NCBI GenBank assembly: GCA_035539855.1
Contig: DATLHO010000188.1
Span: 1 to 29,683 of the forward strand
Length of the DNA: 29,683 nucleotides
Direction: 5' to 3'
DNA from: DATLHO01 sp035539855
GTDB lineage: Bacteria > Bacteroidota > Ignavibacteria > OLB7
Positions 1-6,764 of this stretch are shown here, in pieces. How positions within the stretch are numbered: position 1 is the first letter of the stretch; every line of letters starts with the position of its first letter. The position numbers and the translations under genes were made by a program. Under the pieces are notes generated by a model, which worked only from the letters and a program-made list of their open reading frames with translations, was not told the origin of the DNA and made no database searches.

Positions 1-130
1 TAGTTCCTTGTCGTATCCTCATCCGGCCCAACGACCGGATGGTGTTCTTGTGCTGCGAACACTGTTCTCTTTCTTCCCTCGAGCTCAACGGCCACTCGCT
101 CTCGCGTGGCGTCCGATGCGCTCGATCACC

Positions 131-148
131 TGAATTGTCAAAGGACTT
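131..148 (-). promoter_or_regulatory. boxA-like antitermination element of a presumed rRNA leader
   Basis: The minus strand reads AAGTCCTTTGACAATTCA, close to the boxA core (CTCTTTgACAA type) that loads the NusB/S10 antitermination complex on rRNA transcripts. Just upstream on the same strand are two back-to-back hairpins with GAAA loops: 175-162, 5-bp stem, and 160-149, 4-bp stem. GNRA tetraloops are typical of structured RNA. The element lies roughly 75-90 nt after the predicted start site. An rRNA gene itself is not visible in the window, so this remains a candidate. Confidence 0.4.
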
Positions 149-226
149 CCTCTTTCGAGGTCTCTCTTTCGAGAGCCTTCCGTTTCGCTCGTTCGCCGAA
201 GCGACGCGCTCAATCCGGAAGGGCTT

Positions 227-258
227 CAAACATACCGCTTTCGTCAGCAGAGAATCAA
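227..258 (-). promoter_or_regulatory. Bacteroidota-type promoter reading leftward
   Basis: On the minus strand a perfect TAnnTTTG box (TATGTTTG, positions 234 to 227) is preceded 21 nt upstream by TTG (258 to 256). This matches the -7/-33 pattern of the primary sigma factor of Bacteroidota. The same octamer TATGTTTG precedes coaBC on the plus strand. No protein gene follows on the minus strand within the window. Together with the boxA-like element about 80 nt downstream, this suggests the promoter of an RNA operon that lies left of the window. The sequence match is direct; the assignment to an rRNA operon is inference. Confidence 0.45.
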
Positions 259-668
259 GGGGCGAGTTGTAAGAGATTTGTAAGTCTCGATCTCGCGGCA
301 GGCTCTTCTGAAGGTGGTTCGCGGGCCCCCGAAGGAGCCTCGAAGCGCGGTTGTCGCAGTTGTCCGTCGGGCGCCGAAACGCCCCCGTTCCCTGCTGAAG
401 AGAAACACAACTTACGGCACGACGGTCCGCGCGTGAAAGCGCTCTCCTGTAACGAGATGCACGTATGGCGGAGCCGGTCGGACCCTCGCCGACGAAGCGC
501 TCGGGCAACGCGCGTGGGGCGCCTGCGAGTCGCGCTGGCGGCGCTTTGCCGGGGCGACGGAGCCGCGTTACCTTGGTCGCTTTCAGAGCGCCGTGCACCG
601 CCCTTGCGGCGCACGGCCCGCGCGGCAGGTTCCCCGATTCAACGCACTATCCCGGAGACTCAGAAGTC
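259..668. other. Gene-free spacer upstream of the tryptophan dioxygenase gene
   Basis: Reading frames that cross this stretch have no recognisable protein character; they are arginine/serine-rich products of GC-rich noncoding DNA. I see no tRNA or rRNA here. It lies between the presumed leftward RNA-operon promoter and the rightward dioxygenase gene and probably carries the promoter of the latter, although no clear promoter box stands out. Confidence 0.4.
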
Positions 669-1511
669 ATGGCCGATCAGAGCGCCAACGAGCGCGCCCT
701 CACCTACTGGGACTACATCAAGCTCGACGAGCTCCTCTCGCTGCAGCAGCCCCGCACCGCCGCCCACGACGAGATCCAGTTCATCGTGGTCCACCAGACA
801 TTCGAGCTCTGGTTCCGCCTCGCGATCCATGAGCTGCGCGGAGCGCTCGAGGCGCTCGCGAAGAACGACCTGCAGCAGGGCGCGCACCTTCTCAAGCGCG
901 TCGCGGTGATCCTGCGCACCTCGCTCAACGGCTTCGATCCGCTGATGACCATGACCATGCAGGGCTACGCCGAGTTCCGCGACGCGCTGCATCCGGCGAG
1001 CGGCTTCCAGTCGTCGCAGTTCCGCATCCTCGAGATCCTGCTCGGCATCGAGCGCGTCACGTCGAAGGAGGATCAGGCGAAGGAGCGGTTCTACTGGGAG
1101 GCTGCGGTGCAGACCGGCGAGACGTTCACCAACTTCATGGCGAAGTACCAGGAGCAGCTTCTGGAGGATTACGAGACCGCGAAGGAGCAGAACCTGCGGC
1201 GCACGATGCTGCGACTGACCGAGACCGCGACCGGTCTGCAGGGTGTCGCCGCCTACCGCCACATCTTCGCCAACCGCGACGAGCACCCGCTGCTGCTGTC
1301 GCTCGCCGAGTCGGCGCGAGATCTTCAGCAGGCCGTCATGGACTTCCGGCTCAGCCACCACAAGGTCACCGTCTTCACGATCGGAGCGCATGCCGCCGGC
1401 ACCAGCGATTCGCACAAGGATCCGGTCCCGAGCTGCGCGCACTACCTCGCGAACGTCATCCGCGAGCACTCGGAGATCTTCCCGGAGCTCGAGGAAGCGA
1501 TCACGAACTGA
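669..1511 (+). CDS. kynA: Tryptophan 2,3-dioxygenase family protein (divergent)
   Basis: A 280-residue haem enzyme of the TDO family, which opens the indole ring of L-tryptophan to N-formylkynurenine, the first step of the kynurenine route. The N-terminal block YWDYIKLDELLSLQQP, the segment F38-IVV-H42-QTFELWFR (distal His and substrate-pocket region) and SSQFRILE are family hallmarks. The proximal haem ligand should be H231 (or H230), 14 residues before T245 in AGTSDS. Most TDOs have a VERIIG...GTGGS segment here, whereas this protein has VFTIGAHAAGTSDS, so it belongs to a divergent branch. I chose ATG 669 because homology begins right after it and a GGAG lies upstream; the open frame extends to 465 without conserved sequence. 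No other kynurenine genes are nearby. Confidence 0.85.
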   Translation: MADQSANERALTYWDYIKLDELLSLQQPRTAAHDEIQFIVVHQTFELWFRLAIHELRGALEALAKNDLQQGAHLLKRVAVILRTSLNGFDPLMTMTMQGYAEFRDALHPASGFQSSQFRILEILLGIERVTSKEDQAKERFYWEAAVQTGETFTNFMAKYQEQLLEDYETAKEQNLRRTMLRLTETATGLQGVAAYRHIFANRDEHPLLLSLAESARDLQQAVMDFRLSHHKVTVFTIGAHAAGTSDSHKDPVPSCAHYLANVIREHSEIFPELEEAITN

Positions 1512-1538
1512 CGGCGCGACGAACGTGAACAGAATCGC

Positions 1539-1567
1539 GAAGGCCCGGACACAGCGTCCGGGCCTTC
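1539..1567. terminator. Bidirectional hairpin terminator between convergent genes
   Basis: A perfect 12-bp inverted repeat (GAAGGCCCGGAC / GTCCGGGCCTTC) with the loop ACAGC lies between the dioxygenase stop (1511) and the metalloprotease stop (1602). There is no long T run; the plus-strand 3' side continues CGTCGTT. That tail recurs at two other hairpins in the window. Confidence 0.7.
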
Positions 1568-1601
1568 GTCGTTGGAAGAGGTCTCGTTGCGATCTGCTTC
1601 G

Positions 1602-3995
1602 CTATGGTCGCGGCATCACGCGCTCGATGACGACGTCGTTACCGGAACGCAGCACCGCCCACACGGCGCCGGTCGCGATGCCCCGTCGCTCCCACTGCAC
1701 GTCGTGCATGCCTGCGGCGCGCCAGCCGTCGACGAGCGTCGCGATGCGTCGGCCCGCATTGTCGTGGATCGCGAGCACGGTGCGCGCGCCAGCCGGCAGC
1801 ACGAACCGCATCGTGCAGCAGTCGGCGCCTCCGTTGCCGGCGATCGTCATCGATGTGCGCGCGCGGGCGGCCGCGTCGCTGACCGCCGACGACGGCCCAA
1901 CGATGATCGGGCCGGATACTGCACGGCAGCCGTCGGCGTCCGTGATCGTGACGGTGTAGATGCCGGGCACGAGCGCGACATGCGTCGCGCCGGTCGCACC
2001 GGCGATCGGCTCGCCGTCGATGCTCCATTGATACGAAGCGCCACCACTCGTCGACAGCGTGTCGCCGCGACGCGTGACGACGGGACTCGGCACCGGTGGC
2101 AGGGCAATCACCGCGAGCGGCGCCGTCTCACCGGCGCAACCGCCCGCGAGCGTCACGGCGACGGAGTAGCTGCCGGATCGGCTCACGACGATCGCGCGCG
2201 TCGTGTCGCCGGTCGACCAGCGATAGCGCGCATAGCCCTCCGGCGCAACGAGCCGCACGCTGTCGCCGGCGCACAGGCGCGTCGAGCCCTCGGCGACGAT
2301 CGGCAGCGGAGCGACGCTCGCAGCGATCGAGGTGCGCAGAAGGCTGGTGTCGCCGATCGTCGCGTCGGCGCCGTCGACGACGCGAAGCCACACGCTGTCG
2401 GAGCACACCCTCGGAACGGTCCATCGATGCGTGAGCACGTCAGCGGCGAGATCGGCGGCGATCGTGAACCACGTGCGACCGTCGTCGGCGCTGTACTCGA
2501 CGTCGTAGGAGCTGACGCCGACGGCGTTCCAGGTGATGTCGATCGTGGTGTCGGCGCGCACGCGCGTGAGACGTCCGCGAGGATTCGTCAGTACGATCGT
2601 CGGAGTCGCGGGCGACCGCCGGCACGGCGCGAGCTCGACCTCCTGACGCATCACCGCCGCCACGCGCGGCGTGAATCGCAGATCGACCTTCCAGTCGTCG
2701 AATCCTCCGCCGTTCGACTTCTGATTGATGCCCATGCAGTAGCTCATGACCGACCCGGTGCTCGGGATCGGGACGATCGGCGCGGCATGGCACGCGTCGC
2801 CCATCCCGAACTCCTGGCTGTCGCGCGTCATGCACGTGTCGAGCGCGGGGCTCCACCAGCAGTCGTGCGTGTGCCGCGCGCCGAAGTTGTGCCCCGTCTC
2901 GTGCGCGACGATGTAGGCGTCGTACGTGAAGGCGAACGTCGGATAGCTCAGCACGCCGCGTGGCGAGCTCATCGCGTAGCCCGTCTCGCGCGAGCAGATC
3001 ACCGTCGCGTTGCCGTCGACACCCTCTCCCCGGAACGCGATGCCACCGCCGCCCCAGTCCGATGCCGTGAAGATGTGCGCGAGATCGCGATCGACGTCCG
3101 CGTAGTTCGCGCGCCAGTATGCCGGCGCCTTCCCCCACAGCGCGTAGGCGTTGCCGGCGACCTGGTACGGATCCGCCGTCGTCCAGACCTTGATCCACGG
3201 TATGCGGAACGTCACGTCGATCTCGTCCTCGTACATCGCGCTGACCATCGACCACAGCGCAACGATGTAGCCGGTCGCCTTCTCGACCGTGCCTCCCGTG
3301 CGCCTGAGGAACTCCCCGTCCGCCTCGACGGCGACGCGCACCTCCAGCAGGTCGCGGCTCGCGAGTCGTGCGCCGCCTCGTCGGACACCGCCGCTTCGAT
3401 AGCCTTTCGTGCCTTCCGCCAGACACGCCGCCGCAGCATCGCGCACGGCGTCGGGGAACGCGCGCTCCGCCGCGATCACGTGCTCACCGGCGACGGCGCC
3501 CTCGAGCGTGCTCGGTCCGATGACGAAGCGCTCACCGCCCGCGTGCTCGACGAAGCCGTAGATCTCCTCGCCCACCGCGACGATGAAGACGCGCGATCCC
3601 GCCTCCGCCGCGATCACGCCGCGCCACGCGCGCATCGAGGGGAGCGTGCCGGCGATCTCGCCGTCGCTCGTGCCGACGCGCACCCGCGTGCGAGCGTCGA
3701 TCACCGCGCGCGCCGGCGCGAGCTCGATCGTGCCGAGACTCGTCGCGTCGATCGGGAAGCGATCGAGCGTGAGCACGCTCGAAGCGTGCGCAGCAGCGCG
3801 TAGCGCGGCAGCGTCGACTGCGAGCGATCGGATCGTGGCGTCGACGCTGGCGCGCGCCGTGACGAACGTCGACGCATCGACGCGTGTCGTGCTCGACGCC
3901 GGTGAGAGCTGCTGCGCGCGCGATGTGAGAGGTGTGAGCGATGCGCCCAGGAGCGCGAGGATGAGGAGGGTCGATCGACGGAGGAGACTATTCAT
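1602..3995 (-). CDS. T9SS-secreted zinc metalloprotease (reprolysin/M12B-like metzincin)
   Basis: A 797-residue exported protease. Residues 1-29 form a signal peptide ending near TSRAQQ. The catalytic zinc motif HETGHNFGARH lies at 365-375 (HExxHxxGxxH), and the metzincin Met-turn SVMSY has M417. Several cysteines surround it, as in reprolysin-like enzymes. After the catalytic domain come an Fn3-like segment (starting with PTIVLTNPRG), two Ig-like repeats of the YRWSTGDTT / YQWSIDGE kind, and a C-terminal domain of about 65 residues (TVLAIHDNAGRRIATLVDG onward) typical of T9SS type A sorting domains. The product is therefore expected to cross the outer membrane and be anchored or released. 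The start at 3995 is chosen because the signal peptide begins there; there is no Shine-Dalgarno sequence. The upstream in-frame extension is low-complexity D/R-rich sequence. Confidence 0.88.
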   Translation of the reverse strand: MNSLLRRSTLLILALLGASLTPLTSRAQQLSPASSTTRVDASTFVTARASVDATIRSLAVDAAALRAAAHASSVLTLDRFPIDATSLGTIELAPARAVIDARTRVRVGTSDGEIAGTLPSMRAWRGVIAAEAGSRVFIVAVGEEIYGFVEHAGGERFVIGPSTLEGAVAGEHVIAAERAFPDAVRDAAAACLAEGTKGYRSGGVRRGGARLASRDLLEVRVAVEADGEFLRRTGGTVEKATGYIVALWSMVSAMYEDEIDVTFRIPWIKVWTTADPYQVAGNAYALWGKAPAYWRANYADVDRDLAHIFTASDWGGGGIAFRGEGVDGNATVICSRETGYAMSSPRGVLSYPTFAFTYDAYIVAHETGHNFGARHTHDCWWSPALDTCMTRDSQEFGMGDACHAAPIVPIPSTGSVMSYCMGINQKSNGGGFDDWKVDLRFTPRVAAVMRQEVELAPCRRSPATPTIVLTNPRGRLTRVRADTTIDITWNAVGVSSYDVEYSADDGRTWFTIAADLAADVLTHRWTVPRVCSDSVWLRVVDGADATIGDTSLLRTSIAASVAPLPIVAEGSTRLCAGDSVRLVAPEGYARYRWSTGDTTRAIVVSRSGSYSVAVTLAGGCAGETAPLAVIALPPVPSPVVTRRGDTLSTSGGASYQWSIDGEPIAGATGATHVALVPGIYTVTITDADGCRAVSGPIIVGPSSAVSDAAARARTSMTIAGNGGADCCTMRFVLPAGARTVLAIHDNAGRRIATLVDGWRAAGMHDVQWERRGIATGAVWAVLRSGNDVVIERVMPRP

Positions 3996-4048
3996 AATAG
4001 TGAGGATGGATCGGCGAGAGTGTGCGAGCCGCCACGAAGATAGCGCGC

Positions 4049-4132
4049 GATCGTCGTCGTGATCGTCGTCGCGTTCATCGTCGTGTTCGTCGTCGCGATC
4101 GTCGTCGCGCGCATGGTCGCGATCGAGGTCGG
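4049..4132. repeat. 12-bp tandem repeat array, about 7 degenerate copies
   Basis: Units of GATCGTCGTCGY follow each other at exact 12-bp spacing from 4049. Units 1, 2 and 5 are near-identical; units 3, 4, 6 and 7 are degenerate. The array lies in the divergent spacer between the metalloprotease and coaBC, about 50 nt upstream of the metalloprotease start. Confidence 0.6.
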
Positions 4133-4148
4133 CGATCGTCGTCTTGTT

Positions 4149-4183
4149 CGATCGCACTCGATGCGCGTCGTCGAGTGCGATCG
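4149..4183. repeat. 13-bp perfect inverted repeat (hairpin)
   Basis: CGATCGCACTCGA at 4149-4161 pairs perfectly with TCGAGTGCGATCG at 4171-4183 around a 9-nt loop. It follows directly after the 12-bp tandem array and is not followed by a T run, so it may be a structured RNA element or a protein-binding palindrome rather than a terminator. Confidence 0.55.
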
Positions 4184-4305
4184 CGATCACTTTGCGTCGA
4201 TCGTCGCGCGAGGTCGTCGAGCGACGTCGCGCGCGCTCGTCGAGACGCTCGCGCGATCGCTCGTCGGCGATGCGCGCGCACGAGGACGCGAGAGCGCGAT
4301 GCGCT

Positions 4306-4430
4306 GCAACCCGCATGAACACTGGGCTGCAGCGACGCGCGCACGACGCGCGGAGCGCGCAGCGCACGCATCGCACGCGCTCGCTGCTCGTCATCGCTGT
4401 CTCTGGAAGCCAGTGTTCATGCCCTGTTGC
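4306..4430. repeat. Long-range inverted repeat enclosing about 84 bp
   Basis: GCATGAACACTGG (4313-4325) is perfectly repeated in inverted orientation as CCAGTGTTCATGC (4410-4422). Pairing resumes outside the stem with GCAAC (4306-4310) against GTTGC (4426-4430). The enclosed GC-rich segment could fold further. No open frame in it is convincing. It could be a structured RNA upstream of coaBC or a miniature inverted-repeat element; no target duplication is obvious. Confidence 0.5.
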
Positions 4431-4499
4431 GGCTCGCGCCCGCGCAAAAAAAAATGCACATGCACGCGCAACACCTGCATCATGTAGCGTGTTCTGTTT

Positions 4500-4507
4500 T
4501 ATGTTTG
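4500..4507 (+). promoter_or_regulatory. Bacteroidota -7 box (TATGTTTG) of coaBC
   Basis: A perfect TAnnTTTG octamer, 24 nt upstream of the coaBC start codon. No good TTG -33 box is visible at the expected distance. The position relative to the start, and the near-identical placement of the same motif before folC, support it. Confidence 0.45.
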
Positions 4508-4531
4508 GCCCAACGTTGTAGCTCGCAGTCT

Positions 4532-5809
4532 ATGGGTGGTCTCAATGGTCGTAAGATTCTCGTCGGCGTCACCGGCAGCATCGCAGCGTACAAGGCAGCG
4601 ATCCTCGTCCGGGAGCTGATCAAGCGTGGCTCGGAAGTCCGAGTCACCATGACCGAGTCCGCTGCTCACTTCATCACTCCTCTGACCTTCGCCTCCCTCT
4701 CCAAGCACAACGTCGCACTGAGCATGTTTCCGCCGGCAGGGAGCGAACCGGACAGTGGATCGTGGCACATCGACTGGGCAACGTGGGCCGATGCGATGGT
4801 GATCGCGCCGGCGACGGCGGCGACGATCGGCAAGCTTGCGGCGGGCATCAGCGACAACGCGCTGACGGTGCTCGCGACGGCGCTCCGCGGGCGGCTTTTC
4901 ATCGCGCCGGCGATGGATCTCGACATGTACGCGTGGCCCGCGCTCGAGCGCAACATCGAGACGCTGCGCGGCTTCGGCGCGACGATCATCCCTCCGGACG
5001 AGGGTGAGCTCGCGAGCGGTCTGGTCGGCATGGGTCGTCTTGCGGAACCGGAGACGATCGCGGATCTCCTCGAGCGCGAGCTCGGCGAGGCAACGTCACC
5101 GCGCGTTGCGCGACGCATCGTCGGACGCAGGGTGCTGATCACCGCGGGTCCGACGCACGAGCCGATCGATCCGGTGCGCTACATCGCGAACCGCTCGTCG
5201 GGGAAGATGGGATACGCGCTCGCGGAGGTCGCGCGCGATCGGGGAGCGGCGGTGACGATGGTGAGCGGACCGACAGCGCTCGCACGTCCGCACGGCATCG
5301 ACATCGTCGACGTGACCACGGCCGATCAGATGGCTCTTGCAGTTGATGCACTGCTCGACGACTCCGACGTCGTCGTCGCAGCAGCAGCGGTCGCGGACTT
5401 CACGCCGACGACGCCGATGCGACAGAAGATGAAGCGTCGTGAGATGAGTGATCACGATATGAAGATCGAGCTGCGCGCGACGCGCGACATCCTGCGCTCG
5501 ATCGGCGAGCGTCGACGCGATGACCAAGTCATCGTCGGCTTCGCGCTGGAGACCGCATCACTGCTGGAATCCGCGCGTGCGAAGCGAATCGAGAAGAAGT
5601 GCGACATCATCGTCGCCAACTCCGCGAGCGAAGAAGGTGTTGGTTTGGCATCAGATGTGAATCGCATAGTGGTCATATCGGAACGGGGCGAGATCGAGCT
5701 CCCGCTGATGAGCAAGCGCGAGTGTGCAGAGCGGATCTTCGACGAGATCGAGAAGCATCTCGACTCCGCCGGCGCCGAGCACGAAGCAGCGAGCAGCATG
5801 CATGGATGA
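4532..5809 (+). CDS. coaBC: Bifunctional phosphopantothenoylcysteine decarboxylase / phosphopantothenate-cysteine ligase
   Basis: A 425-residue cytoplasmic enzyme for two consecutive steps of coenzyme A synthesis: joining cysteine to 4'-phosphopantothenate, then FMN-dependent decarboxylation to 4'-phosphopantetheine. The N-terminal flavoprotein half has VGVTGSIAAYK (residues 11-21), the catalytic histidine H79 in HIDWATWAD, and the substrate motif PAMD (D129) where many homologues have PAMN; this protein reads PAMDLDMY. The linker motif ASGLVGMGRLAEPE is present. The ligase half begins at about residue 200 and shows ITAGPTHEPIDPVRYIANRSSG, the AAAVADF motif, a KMKR lysine segment and VGFALET. 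The full length is normal for the family. ATG 4532 lies just before the conserved start; upstream in-frame sequence is not family-like. The stop overlaps the next gene by 8 nt, so the two are probably translationally coupled. Confidence 0.95.
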   Translation: MGGLNGRKILVGVTGSIAAYKAAILVRELIKRGSEVRVTMTESAAHFITPLTFASLSKHNVALSMFPPAGSEPDSGSWHIDWATWADAMVIAPATAATIGKLAAGISDNALTVLATALRGRLFIAPAMDLDMYAWPALERNIETLRGFGATIIPPDEGELASGLVGMGRLAEPETIADLLERELGEATSPRVARRIVGRRVLITAGPTHEPIDPVRYIANRSSGKMGYALAEVARDRGAAVTMVSGPTALARPHGIDIVDVTTADQMALAVDALLDDSDVVVAAAAVADFTPTTPMRQKMKRREMSDHDMKIELRATRDILRSIGERRRDDQVIVGFALETASLLESARAKRIEKKCDIIVANSASEEGVGLASDVNRIVVISERGEIELPLMSKRECAERIFDEIEKHLDSAGAEHEAASSMHG

Positions 5810-6557
5810 GTCACTGAAGGACACGACGAAGCGATTCGCCGAACAGCAGTATTCGATGTTCGGAGAGATCGTCGTCACTCCTCGGTCGAAGCGCCCAGCA
5901 GCTCCCGCGATCACGACGACGCACGACGCTCCGACCGACGCCTCTCCGTTCCGCGACATCCTTTCGACGATTCCCGAGGAGTGGGTCAACGCCGTGTCGC
6001 TCGAGTCGCTCGAGCAGATGATCAGCACGTGTCAGAAGTGTCCGCTCGGACAGACGCGCACGAAGTTCGTCTTCGGCGTCGGCAACCCGAACGCGGACAT
6101 CGTGGTGATCGGCGAGGCGCCGGGCGCCGACGAGGACCGCACGGGCGAGCCCTTCGTCGGTCTTGCCGGGCAGCTTCTCAACAAGATCCTGGAGGCGATC
6201 AACCTGCGGCGCGAGGACGTGTTCATCGCGAACATCCTCAAGAGCCGCCCTCCGGGCAATCGCACGCCGGAGCGCTTCGAGGTCGAGCAGTGCATGCCGT
6301 ACCTGTACAAGCAGCTCGAGCTCATCCGGCCGAAGTTCATTCTCGCGCTCGGACTGACCGCGGCCAACACGCTGCTCGGTCGGAAGGCGAAGATGGGCGA
6401 GCTGCGCGGAGAGGTGCATGACTACCATGGCATCCGCGTGATCGTCACGTACCATCCGGCGGCGCTTCTGCGCAACTCGCAGTGGAAGCGTCCGACGTGG
6501 GAGGATGTCCAGCATCTGCGCCGACTGTACGATGAGTCGCGCGCCGAGACGTCCTGA
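5802..6557 (+). CDS. Family-4 uracil-DNA glycosylase
   Basis: A 251-residue DNA repair enzyme that removes uracil from DNA. The first 70 or so residues are a variable extension; the catalytic domain follows. The motifs are GEAPGADEDRTGEPFVG (uracil pocket) and HPAALLRN (DNA-intercalation side). Family-4 enzymes bind a 4Fe-4S cluster through four cysteines. Here C77 and C80 (CQKC) and C164 are present. The remaining position, normally the Cys of KCRPP 16 residues before the last ligand, is S148 in KSRPP. Either serine or another residue takes its place, or the cluster is altered. ATG 5802 overlaps the coaBC stop (TGA 5807-5809), a classic coupling arrangement. An in-frame ATG at 5724 exists but would lie deep inside coaBC. 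Confidence 0.9.
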   Translation: MDESLKDTTKRFAEQQYSMFGEIVVTPRSKRPAAPAITTTHDAPTDASPFRDILSTIPEEWVNAVSLESLEQMISTCQKCPLGQTRTKFVFGVGNPNADIVVIGEAPGADEDRTGEPFVGLAGQLLNKILEAINLRREDVFIANILKSRPPGNRTPERFEVEQCMPYLYKQLELIRPKFILALGLTAANTLLGRKAKMGELRGEVHDYHGIRVIVTYHPAALLRNSQWKRPTWEDVQHLRRLYDESRAETS

Positions 6558-6604
6558 CCGAACGCATCGACAATCGTTGTTCGAGTATCAGTTCTTTCAC
6601 AACT

Positions 6605-6622
6605 CGTTCGTTCACACGAACG
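6605..6622. repeat. Small hairpin in the spacer after the glycosylase gene
   Basis: CGTTCGT and ACGAACG form a 7-bp perfect stem with a TCAC loop, 48 nt past the glycosylase stop. No T run follows. It may be a weak terminator or an operator in front of the histone-like gene. The rest of the spacer 6558-6764 holds a TTGACA (6640-6645) without a convincing -10 partner. Confidence 0.35.
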
Positions 6623-6764
6623 TCCCGACCAATCGACCATTGACAGCTCCGCCATCGTGACGCCACATGATGGGCGGAGAATGTGGTGGATAGATCCTTT
6701 CGCATCAGCCCCGGCCAGGGCCGCGAGGGGGAACGGATGTTTCACAAAATCTCTGGAGAGCATC

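Noticed and set aside
1..668. tRNA genes in the left spacer
   Set aside because: No T-loop GGTTCGAATCC-like sequence or cloverleaf pairing was found on either strand.
1572..3803. Long plus-strand open frame of 743 codons opposite the metalloprotease
   Set aside because: It is an Arg/Asp-rich antisense shadow typical of GC-rich DNA; the minus strand carries the clear HExxHxxGxxH protease.
6640..6668. TTGACA as a sigma-70 -35 box before the histone-like gene
   Set aside because: No acceptable -10 hexamer at 16-18 nt, and the organism seems to use TAnnTTTG-type promoters.
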